This document shows positions 49,596 to 56,992 of a stretch of 64,000 nucleotides of DNA, one piece after another (within the stretch, counting starts at the first letter, position 1; each line of letters opens with the position of its first letter). The notes beneath the pieces were generated by a model. The model searched no databases. It had not been told where the DNA came from and saw nothing but the letters and a program-made list of their open reading frames with translations. Position numbers and translations under genes: made by a program. The DNA lies in assembly GCF_024399335.1 (NCBI RefSeq), contig NZ_CP075339.1:806001-870000 (forward strand). Direction: 5' to 3'. The stretch comes from Leucobacter aridicollis. Lineage in GTDB: Bacteria > Actinomycetota > Actinomycetes > Actinomycetales > Microbacteriaceae.

Positions 49596-50633
49596 CTAGG
49601 CGGCGCCCCCGGATTCTCGCAATACGAGCACTGATCGGTAGCGCGGCTCGCCCCACCAGGCCATTGCGTCGAGCTCCTCAAGGGTCACCGGCACGTCCAC
49701 CGCGCTCACCCATGTTTCGCCCTCATCCGCGTCCACCCACGGGTCGTTGAGCAACACCACGCCATCTCGGTGTGAGTGCGCGACCACCCAGTGCGGCATA
49801 GGTTCGCCGTGGAAGCGGAGCTCGTCAATAAGCACAAGTACGCGAGACCCACGCTCGAGCTCTGCGACGATTTCGCGAACCTCACACACGCGCTCGTTCA
49901 CCTGAATTCCCGCGGCCTCGGCAAGCATGTTGTCTTCTTCGTTTGCGAACGCGCGGGCGTCACGAGGCTCCATCGGAGTGACCTGTGGCTCGAGGTACTC
50001 GGTGTCAAACACCGCGATGTCGAAGTCGCTCCGGTCGATCTGCAAGCTGAGTGCTCGCACCCCGCACCCCGTGAACCGTGTTGCTCGCCGCCAGATCTGC
50101 CGTTCTTTGTCGCGGGTTATGGACTCCGAGCCGTGCCAGTGCGCCTGCGCCATGAGCAGCGAGACTGGTCCGCAGGTGAAATCAGTCGTCTGGCGGTAGT
50201 ACGGAGCGTCGTCGTGCGGCCACGGTGCGGCGTAGCGAACCCACGCCGTGTGTGGGGCAGTCGTGCCCGGCCCTGAGGGTACGGGCTGCGCGAGCTTGGT
50301 GAAGCCAAGTCGCTCTGCCACCTCGGCGTGCTCCGCCTCCGCGTCCTCCAACTTGACGCTGACGAGCCCATCGGCATCCCATGTCGAAACGATGGCGGCC
50401 AAGAGCTGCTCGGCGTCGCCAGAGGACTCTGCCCAGAGACGGGAGACAGTGCGGGAGAGGGTGCCAGGTCGTGCCGACGAGACGAGCCAGGCAGTGACGT
50501 TGCCCGCTTCGCCGACGAGCGAGTGTAGCCTCGGCGAGTAGTGGCCGCCCGGCACGCGTGCCGCTGACCCGATTCGCTCGCGTATCCCCTCGGTTGACTC
50601 GGTAACGTGAACCGTCGGTTGTGTGTCGTGCAC
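49596..50633 (-). CDS. C39-like papain-fold peptidase
   Basis: A 345-residue protein. The C-terminal half has a peptidase C39-like domain: nucleophile Cys154 in 'YYRQTTDFTCGPVSLLMA', His in 'PMPHWVVAHSHRDGVVLLND' and Asp in 'LLNDPW'. The N-terminal half (residues ~1-120) looks like a GNAT-type or lid domain ('AEVAERLGFTKLAQ'). Related two-part proteins are known only as 'peptidase C39 family protein'; no transporter domain is attached. GTG at 50633 overlaps the RpiR stop by 1 nt, so it is the second gene of that operon. It could process a peptide or act as a hydrolase for an imported small peptide. Confidence 0.75.
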   Translation of the reverse strand: MHDTQPTVHVTESTEGIRERIGSAARVPGGHYSPRLHSLVGEAGNVTAWLVSSARPGTLSRTVSRLWAESSGDAEQLLAAIVSTWDADGLVSVKLEDAEAEHAEVAERLGFTKLAQPVPSGPGTTAPHTAWVRYAAPWPHDDAPYYRQTTDFTCGPVSLLMAQAHWHGSESITRDKERQIWRRATRFTGCGVRALSLQIDRSDFDIAVFDTEYLEPQVTPMEPRDARAFANEEDNMLAEAAGIQVNERVCEVREIVAELERGSRVLVLIDELRFHGEPMPHWVVAHSHRDGVVLLNDPWVDADEGETWVSAVDVPVTLEELDAMAWWGEPRYRSVLVLRESGGAA

Positions 50634-51535
50634 TACTGCTCCTTTGCGAGATGCTGATCAGCGGTCGACGCGGGGCGACGAAGTTCCCGGCGCAGTCCGT
50701 TCAGGTGTTGCGATGCTGTCTTCGAGGCGGCGGCGGTCTGCTGAGAGATCGCCAGCGTGAGGGCGTCTGCGGCAACGAGCGCGCTCAGTGTCTCGCCAGT
50801 GAGCCCACCCGCCGACCCCGCGCAGCGGATGACAATGTCGGCGCGAGAGTCGTACTCATGCCGATGTCGACCGGTGAACAATACTGAACAGACCCCAAGG
50901 CGCCGGGCCTCCGCCAATGCCAGATCGAGTTCGGTGAAAGGTCTCCCTGGCGCGAATAAGACCAGGGCGTCTCCGGTGCGGAGCAGCATCAGGTCGTCAG
51001 CGAAAGTGAACCCCATGCCCGAAGCCTGGCGTGCACGGAGGCCGATGCGGGCAAGCTTCGTGGAGAGATAACTCGCGCAGGCCGCAGATGCGCCGACACC
51101 GAATGTGTGGATCATACTGGCATCGCGTAGCGCCTCGACAGCCCGCTCGAACTCTGTGTCGACGATGTCGTCCTGCGAGATCTCGAGGCGCTCGCGAGCT
51201 TCCTCGAACACGGTGGCGATCAGGCTGCGGGTCGAGCCGCGCTTGGTGACGTTCAGGCGCGTACTGAGCCGTGCCGCCGGGTGGGTGATCTGCGTGATCT
51301 CCGCACCGATAGCGCGCCGAAGGTCTGTCCACCCGGTGAACCCGAGCGATCGTGACGCCCGCACTACTGTCGTATCGCTCGTGCCGGTGAGCTCGGCGAC
51401 CTGTGCGGCGCTGAGGAGGAGTGCCTGCTCAGCGTGCTCGAGGATGAACCTGGCGACGCGCGTCTCGCTCGCACTGAGCTCGCTGGCGGCAGCGTCAATC
51501 CGGGCTCGCGCCGACCCTTGCTGATACTTGCTCAT
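50633..51535 (-). CDS. MurR/RpiR-family regulator (paralogue)
   Basis: A 300-residue regulator, a close paralogue of the one at 45771: HTH 'SASETRVARFILEHAEQALLLSAAQVAELTGTSDTTVVRASRSLGFTGWTDLRRAIG' and shared 'LSTRLNVTKRGSTRSL', 'VFEEARERLEIS'. The SIS domain has 'MIHTFGVGASAACASYLSTKLARIGLRARQ'. Unlike the usual RpiR associated with sugar operons, it is followed by a C39-like peptidase. A perfect GTGATA-TTTG-TATCAC palindrome lies ~95 bp upstream. Confidence 0.92.
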   Translation of the reverse strand: MSKYQQGSARARIDAAASELSASETRVARFILEHAEQALLLSAAQVAELTGTSDTTVVRASRSLGFTGWTDLRRAIGAEITQITHPAARLSTRLNVTKRGSTRSLIATVFEEARERLEISQDDIVDTEFERAVEALRDASMIHTFGVGASAACASYLSTKLARIGLRARQASGMGFTFADDLMLLRTGDALVLFAPGRPFTELDLALAEARRLGVCSVLFTGRHRHEYDSRADIVIRCAGSAGGLTGETLSALVAADALTLAISQQTAAASKTASQHLNGLRRELRRPASTADQHLAKEQ

Positions 51536-51629
51536 CGCTCGATCTTCCTGCTTCCTTGCAACTTTGTCGCGGCAACTCAGTCGCGCCGCCTACGGCGGTG
51601 GCGCGCGCCCACGACTGTGCACACGCAGC

Positions 51630-51645
51630 GTGATATTTGTATCAC
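51630..51645. promoter_or_regulatory. GTGATA-N4-TATCAC operator
   Basis: A perfect 6-bp-arm inverted repeat with TTTG spacer lies between the RpiR gene (51535, minus strand) and the small exporter gene (51713). It overlaps an AT-rich -10-like stretch on the minus strand. It is the likely operator of the RpiR regulator. Confidence 0.6.
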
Positions 51646-51712
51646 ATTTGCATGAATGTCGTAAACACCACATTGCTGCGAGGTCTTGCCGAGCGACCGG
51701 AGCGAGGGTGAC

Positions 51713-52189
51713 CTACCTGAAGAGCACCGAGACGCCGAGCGTAGCGAGCACCGCGAAGATGGCGCCCCACATGATGATCGAGATGATCTGCCACAGAATG
51801 ACCTGATTCTTCGGGGCCCCGAACGACACCATGGCCGCCGAAGTGATCTGGCTCGGCAAGAAGACTTGGCCGAGCAGGCTCACGCCAGGCACCCCGTAGC
51901 GGTCGAAGCGCTCCTTGAGCTTTGCGCGGCGAGGCGTCAGCTCCTTCGCGGCCTTGCCCTGCGTCGCCTTCGACCGCACCCCGTGTGCGGCCAGGACGAA
52001 AATGAGCATCGAGATGACGTTGCCTGCGACAGCCGCAGCGACCGCGACAAGGGGGTTGATGCCGCCGAGCACGCCGATCGCCGAACCGAAGTAGGACTCG
52101 ACGAACGGGATAGCCGCGATCAAAAACACGCCAAACCACTGGAGAAACTCGGGGAGAGAAGCGGTGAAATCTTGGAGAGAGTCGAGCAT
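51713..52189 (-). CDS. small multi-drug export-like membrane protein
   Basis: A 158-residue protein with four TM segments (about residues 15-36, 43-66, 100-122, 128-150). The phrase 'GVFLIAAIPFVESYFGSAIGVLGGINPLVAVAAAVAGNVISMLIFVLAAHG' matches the small-multidrug-export (COG2426-like) family. ATG at 52189 follows AAAGGCAGTC; a longer frame adds only non-coding-like residues. Substrate unknown. Confidence 0.78.
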   Translation of the reverse strand: MLDSLQDFTASLPEFLQWFGVFLIAAIPFVESYFGSAIGVLGGINPLVAVAAAVAGNVISMLIFVLAAHGVRSKATQGKAAKELTPRRAKLKERFDRYGVPGVSLLGQVFLPSQITSAAMVSFGAPKNQVILWQIISIIMWGAIFAVLATLGVSVLFR

Positions 52190-52370
52190 GACTGCCTTTC
52201 GTAGCGAGAGCGGCGAGCGCCGCGATAACCCAATCGTTTCGCAGGCTCCCATTCGCCAGTAGTGCCGCAGTGTCACGTGTCGAAAAGCCGATCCTCACGG
52301 CTTTCCCGTGACATTTGTCACACGAGACAGGATTGCGTGCGAAACCCACCGGGCGCCGCAGTCGTGGCCG

Positions 52371-52376
52371 TATGCT
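52371..52376 (+). promoter_or_regulatory. -10 box of a leaderless promoter
   Basis: TATGCT ends 7 nt before the ATG at 52384; no Shine-Dalgarno is present. Confidence 0.5.
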
Positions 52377-52383
52377 GAGACCG

Positions 52384-53598
52384 ATGACTGCTCAGCCTGA
52401 CGCCCGGGCCCCGTTCGCTGGGGTGAACGCGACGTGGAATTACACGCTCGGCTCGATCGTGTTCCTGTTCCTCCTGCTCGATCTGCTTGTCATCACTGAT
52501 CTGCTCGTGCGCTACCTGAACAGCGAATCGGGCCTGCTTCTCGCGCTTATCGTGGCGTGCATTGCCGCATCCGCCACCCGAATTCGATACTGCTGGTTCT
52601 TGCGAGGTGAAGGTGAAGACGGAATGCCGCGCCTCGCCTGGACAGTAGCTCTCTTCCTGCCGGCGCTCGCCGCATGGGTGCTCGCGTTCGTGCTCCCAGA
52701 GGCGGCGGTGTTCGCTGCAGCGCAGCTCTGGTTCTCAGGCGTGCTGTTCAGCATCGTCGTGCAGCGAAAGCTGCGGTGGCAGGTCATGTCTGCGGCGCTT
52801 GTGGTGACCCTCATCCCGATCGCGACTCGGCTTCTTTCGGGCCGCGAGGCACTCGACCTCGCTGAGCGAAACGCCGCCCCCTTCGTTGTGATTTATAGCG
52901 TACTCCTGCCGCTCATGGTGATTTCAAGCCTGTGGCTGTGGCGAATCGTTCGACGGCTCGATGAGGCGCGGCACCTCGCAGCCGAGCTCGCCGTGACGCA
53001 AGAGCGACTGCGCTTCGCGGCAGATCTCCATGACGTTCAGGGTCACCATCTGCAGGTCATCGCGCTCAAGGCTGAGCTCGTTGAACGCACCCTCGCAGCG
53101 AAGCCCGACTACGCCGCAGAACAGGTTGGCGAGATCCGGGTGATCGCGAAAGAGGCCCTCGAGGAGACGCGATCCCTCGTTGCGGGCCTGCGCGAAGTTG
53201 AGCTCGGAGACGAACTCGAAAACGCCCGCGAAGTGCTGACGCTCTCAGGTGCCGAGTGCGCCCTCGAGGTCTCCGAGACCCCGGCAAGCGTCGAAGCGCG
53301 GCGGGTCCTCGGCTTCGCGGTGCGCGAGGCGACAACAAATATTCTGCGCCACAGCGAGGCGACCTCGGCCACGATCTCGCTCGGCCCGGCCCGCGGCGGC
53401 TTCGAACTCGTCGTCGTCAACGACGGCATTGCCACCGATCCCGGCGGTGCCCCCGACGCCAGCCCCGATGGTCGGAGTGGGAGCGGCCTCGCTGGTTTGC
53501 GGGCGCGTGTCTCGGTCTTGGGCGGGACGCTCTCAGCGATGCCCGTGCGCACAAGCTTTGAACTACGACTCTGGCTGCCCGAAGGGGGATCACAATGA
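52384..53598 (+). CDS. DesK-like sensor histidine kinase
   Basis: A 404-residue kinase with five or six TM helices (residues ~18-180) and no extracellular domain, so the membrane itself is the likely sensor. The HisKA_3 site is 'RLRFAADLHDVQGHHLQVIALKAELV', and the ATPase has N box 'AVREATTNILRHSEAT' and G2 'GRSGSGLAGLRARVSVLGG'. This is the DesK/NarX-type group, which senses membrane fluidity in Bacillus. ATG at 52384 is preferred over upstream frames (promoter in front). Overlaps the regulator by 4 nt (ATGA). Confidence 0.9.
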   Translation: MTAQPDARAPFAGVNATWNYTLGSIVFLFLLLDLLVITDLLVRYLNSESGLLLALIVACIAASATRIRYCWFLRGEGEDGMPRLAWTVALFLPALAAWVLAFVLPEAAVFAAAQLWFSGVLFSIVVQRKLRWQVMSAALVVTLIPIATRLLSGREALDLAERNAAPFVVIYSVLLPLMVISSLWLWRIVRRLDEARHLAAELAVTQERLRFAADLHDVQGHHLQVIALKAELVERTLAAKPDYAAEQVGEIRVIAKEALEETRSLVAGLREVELGDELENAREVLTLSGAECALEVSETPASVEARRVLGFAVREATTNILRHSEATSATISLGPARGGFELVVVNDGIATDPGGAPDASPDGRSGSGLAGLRARVSVLGGTLSAMPVRTSFELRLWLPEGGSQ

Positions 53599-54245
53599 CC
53601 GGAGAATTCCGACAAGAGGCGGTGACGGCGGGCGGCGCCAAGATCCGGCTGCTCATCGCCGACGACGAACATCTGATTCGTGGGGCGCTCGAGGCGCTTC
53701 TCGGGCTCGAGCCAGACATCGAGGTTGTCGCCGGAACTGACAACGGTGCGACGGCGGCCGAGCTCGCAGCCGAATTGCAGCCCGACATTTGTCTCCTCGA
53801 CCTCGAAATGCCGCGGGCTGACGGCATCGAAGCTGCCGAACGCATCGCCGTGGGCGCTCCCTCAGCGCGTGTGATCATCGTGACGAGGCACGCACGCCCA
53901 GGCGTACTGCGGCGGGCGCTTGCCGCGAAGATTGCGGGTTTCGTGCCCAAATCGACCCCGGCCGGTGAGCTCGCGAATGTGATTCGCGACGTGGCAGCGG
54001 GGAAACGCTACATCGATCCTGAGATTGCTGCCGCAGCGCTCACCGCTGAGCGCTGCCCGCTCACTGATCGCGAACTCGACGTGCTGCGCGCGACGCGTAC
54101 ATCGTCGAGCGTGCAAGAGATCGCGGAGGCGCTGTTTCTCTCGCCCGGGACCGTGCGCAATTACCTGTCTTCCGCTATGACGAAGCTCGGCGCGGGCAAC
54201 AGACACGACGCGGCTGCACATGCCTGGCAACAGGGGTGGATCTAG
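53595..54245 (+). CDS. NarL/DesR-family response regulator
   Basis: A 216-residue regulator: receiver (Asp in 'DICLLDLEMPRADGIEAAER', Lys in 'FVPKSTPAGEL') and C-terminal LuxR-type HTH 'PLTDRELDVLRATRTSSSVQEIAEALFLSPGTVRNYLSSAMTKLGAGNRHDAAAHAWQQGWI', as in DesR. Probable cognate partner of the kinase just upstream. No typical target (desaturase) is in the window. Followed by a 102-bp gap to the convergent ankyrin gene with no clear hairpin. Confidence 0.92.
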   Translation: MTGEFRQEAVTAGGAKIRLLIADDEHLIRGALEALLGLEPDIEVVAGTDNGATAAELAAELQPDICLLDLEMPRADGIEAAERIAVGAPSARVIIVTRHARPGVLRRALAAKIAGFVPKSTPAGELANVIRDVAAGKRYIDPEIAAAALTAERCPLTDRELDVLRATRTSSSVQEIAEALFLSPGTVRNYLSSAMTKLGAGNRHDAAAHAWQQGWI

Positions 54246-54347
54246 CAGCCCGGCCCTCGGGTGCCCGGTTTCTCGACAGGGTGCCAAGCTCCCGGGGAAT
54301 GTGGCGGGGAAGGGAAGCGCCGGGTTGAGTAAGACGCCGGCGGAAAG

Positions 54348-55127
54348 CTACACCCCGCCAGCCGCCTGGATGAGATCGGCCAGGGCCCACATGCCGCGCG
54401 CCTGGGCATTGGCGAGAGGCGTGTTTCCCTGCCCGTCGCGCAGGTTCGGGTCCGCACCGCCAGCGAGCAGGAGTCGCACTGTCTCCTGATGGTCGGGCCC
54501 ATCGGTGCCGAGCAGCACCGCCTCTTGTAGGGCAGTCCAGCCGAGGTCGTTGATGTGGTCTGGGTCGATTCCAGCGGCGAGCAACATGCGCGTCACCTCG
54601 ACGTGCCCGTGTTCGCCCGCGGGAATCAGCGCCGTGCCGCCAAACCGGTTCGTGCTCGTGAGGTCAGCGCCGTTCGCAAGCGTGAGCTTCAAGATCTCAT
54701 CGAACCCTTCGGCCCCCGCATACAGGTAGGCGCTGTCTTGGATGTCGTCCTTCGCATTGACGTCGGCGCCGGCCTCGATGAGGGCCGTCGCCGCCGCGAT
54801 GGCGTTCGCCTTGGTCGCAGCGACGAGCGGGGTGCGTCCGCCCTCACCTCGCAGCTCGAGATCGGCCCCGCGTTCGATCGCCGAGGTGACAGCCGCGCCG
54901 TCGTTCGCCGCCACGGCCGCCGCGAGGTCGGCGTTCGCTTGCGGGTCTGGGGTGACGGGCTCAGGCTGAGGGGTCGGAGCGGGGGTCTTCGTTGCCGCCG
55001 GGGTTGGCTTCGCCGGTGCCGGCTCGGCCGCGCACCCAGCAAGGAGGGCGAGGCCCGCAACGATCATCACGGGGGCAAGGATGCGTCGGATGCTTCGGCG
55101 TGTGCCTGCTGGAATGGTGGTGTCCAT
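54348..55127 (-). CDS. ankyrin-repeat lipoprotein
   Basis: A 259-residue lipoprotein: signal with lipobox LAGC (Cys ~32), a Pro/Thr/Ala-rich tether (PTPAATKTPAPTPQPEPVTPDPQ), then five or six ankyrin repeats, e.g. 'GRTPLVAATKANAIAAATALIEAGADVNAKDD', 'GGTALIPAGEHGHVEVTRMLLAAGIDPDHIND', 'LGWTALQEAVLLGTDGPDHQETVRLLLAGGADPNLRD'. Likely a surface protein-binding module. Its partner is unknown. The TGGTATACCA palindrome lies 36 nt upstream as a -10 candidate. Confidence 0.88.
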   Translation of the reverse strand: MDTTIPAGTRRSIRRILAPVMIVAGLALLAGCAAEPAPAKPTPAATKTPAPTPQPEPVTPDPQANADLAAAVAANDGAAVTSAIERGADLELRGEGGRTPLVAATKANAIAAATALIEAGADVNAKDDIQDSAYLYAGAEGFDEILKLTLANGADLTSTNRFGGTALIPAGEHGHVEVTRMLLAAGIDPDHINDLGWTALQEAVLLGTDGPDHQETVRLLLAGGADPNLRDGQGNTPLANAQARGMWALADLIQAAGGV

Positions 55128-55163
55128 GAGTCACTCTCCTCTGAAATGGGGGAATGCCGTGAA

Positions 55164-55173
55164 TGGTATACCA
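55164..55173 (-). promoter_or_regulatory. palindromic -10 region (TGGTATACCA)
   Basis: Identical to the palindrome at 5175-5184. On the minus strand it provides TATACC 36 nt before the ankyrin lipoprotein ATG. Confidence 0.4.
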
Positions 55174-55354
55174 CTCGGGTGGGAGGAGCCGCTGTGTGGT
55201 CGCCGCGAGCTGCCCCCGTGTGACCCTATGCAAAGTGCACACTGTGGCGGGCGAGCTGGGCCAACAACGGCCTGAAAACCCGTGAAATTGGCTCGTAGCA
55301 TTGCGAATGCAACCGGACAATAGGTCAACGCGGACCACTCGGGAAAGGACGGCA

Positions 55355-56866
55355 ATGAGGCTGAAACACCTGCTCTGGGAATCTCCTGCTGCTGGCACAG
55401 GGCGCGACTGCATCGGCGATGAGCGCGGCATGCTCAGCTACGCGGAGAGCGACGCACGAGCCCGTGTGCTCGCGCGTCAGCTCGCCGAGCGAGGCGTCGG
55501 GGAAGGCGACGTGGTCGCGCTCATGCTCGAGAACAGCGTCGAACTGCTCCTCGGGATCCTCGCGACCTGGCTGCTCGGCGCGGCCGCAACACCGATCAAC
55601 CCGACGTTCACCGAGCGTGAGCTCAATTACCAACTCGCAGATTCACACGCGAAGCTCCTCATTGTCGACGCTCACGCTTCACTCGCGGCAGCGCGGCTCA
55701 CGATCGCGCGGCTCGACGTCGCCGACTTTCGCGACCCAAGACATGGCGCGGCACCTGGAGCCACAGTTCCGACCCCAGCGACGCCGGCGGACCAGCTCGC
55801 GCTGCTCATCTACACGAGCGGGTCCACTGGGCAGCCGAAGGGTGTGATGCTCGACCACGGGAACCTCCATGCCATGGCGGAAGGGCTCGCCGCGCACACC
55901 GAAATCACGGCGGCTGATCGAGCCCTCGTCGTACTCCCGATGTTTCACGTCAACGCGATCTGCGTGAGCTGGTTGGCACCGATGCTCGTGGGCGGCTCTA
56001 CCGTCGTAATGCCGCGGTTCACGGCGATGGCCCTGCTGGACGCCGTCGAACGCTTCCGGCCCACCTACTTTTCGGTGGTGCCCGCGATTCTCACGAAACT
56101 CGTTGAGCTGCCCGCGCAGACGGTCGTCGACCTTAGCTCCGTCCGGTTCGTGATCTGCGGCGCTGCCCCGGTCTCGGCTGAGTTGCTGCAGCTCAGCGCC
56201 GAGCGCTTCGGCTTGCACATCATCGAAGGCTATGGCCTGACCGAATCGACGTGCGCGTCGGCGTGCATTCCGCTCGCGGGCCCGCACAAGCTTGGAACCG
56301 TCGGGCCGGCGCTCGCAGGCCAGCGGATCGTCGTCACCGACGCGGCAGGGAACCCGATGCCGGCGGGCGAGCGCGGCGAAGTGCGGATCAGCGGGCCAAC
56401 CGTGATGCGGGGCTATCTGGGGCGGCCCGAGGCCACCGCCGAGACCATCGTGGACGGCTGGCTGCGCACGGGGGACGTCGGCGTACTCGACGACGACGGG
56501 TATCTCAGGATCGTCGACCGTATCAAGGACATGATCATTCGCGGCGGCGAGAACCTTTACCCCAAGGAAATCGAGACACACCTCGCGGCGCACCCGGCAG
56601 TGCTCGAATCGGCGGTCGTCGGCGCCGCGCACGCGCGGCTCGGCGAGGTTCCCGTCGCGTACGTCGTGCTGCTGCCTGGGGCAGCGGCGACACCCGCCGA
56701 GCTGCTTGACCACTGCGCGGCCGGCCTCATGAAGGTGAAAGTGCCCGTGCGGCTCGAAATCGTCGACGACCTGCCCCGCAACCCGGTGGGCAAAGTCGAT
56801 AAGCCCGAGCTGCGCAGGCGAACGGCGCCCGCGCTCGAACACACGAATCAGCCGGTGAGCGCGTGA
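55355..56866 (+). CDS. long-chain acyl-CoA synthetase-like AMP-binding protein
   Basis: A 503-residue adenylate-forming enzyme. The P-loop-like motif is 'LIYTSGSTGQPKGVMLDH', the A5 motif 'EGYGLTESTCASA', A7 'WLRTGDVGVLDDDGYLRIVDR', A8 'DMIIRGGENLYPKEIE' and A10 'LPRNPVGKVDKPELRRR', so all parts are present. It joins a carboxylic acid to CoA via AMP. ATG at 55355 follows AAAGGACGGCA. It leads a set with a DUF3556 membrane protein and an FAD oxidoreductase, implying lipid modification. Confidence 0.9.
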   Translation: MRLKHLLWESPAAGTGRDCIGDERGMLSYAESDARARVLARQLAERGVGEGDVVALMLENSVELLLGILATWLLGAAATPINPTFTERELNYQLADSHAKLLIVDAHASLAAARLTIARLDVADFRDPRHGAAPGATVPTPATPADQLALLIYTSGSTGQPKGVMLDHGNLHAMAEGLAAHTEITAADRALVVLPMFHVNAICVSWLAPMLVGGSTVVMPRFTAMALLDAVERFRPTYFSVVPAILTKLVELPAQTVVDLSSVRFVICGAAPVSAELLQLSAERFGLHIIEGYGLTESTCASACIPLAGPHKLGTVGPALAGQRIVVTDAAGNPMPAGERGEVRISGPTVMRGYLGRPEATAETIVDGWLRTGDVGVLDDDGYLRIVDRIKDMIIRGGENLYPKEIETHLAAHPAVLESAVVGAAHARLGEVPVAYVVLLPGAAATPAELLDHCAAGLMKVKVPVRLEIVDDLPRNPVGKVDKPELRRRTAPALEHTNQPVSA

Positions 56867-56992
56867 CGGCCGTCCCCGGCTAGCGGCGAACCGCACGATC
56901 CCCGGTTGTCGGCCCGAGGCCGACGGCCTCCTTGCGGTACCCAAAACCGATACCGCGTTCCGTCCAGAAGACCTGTCACCAAAGGAGTTGTC

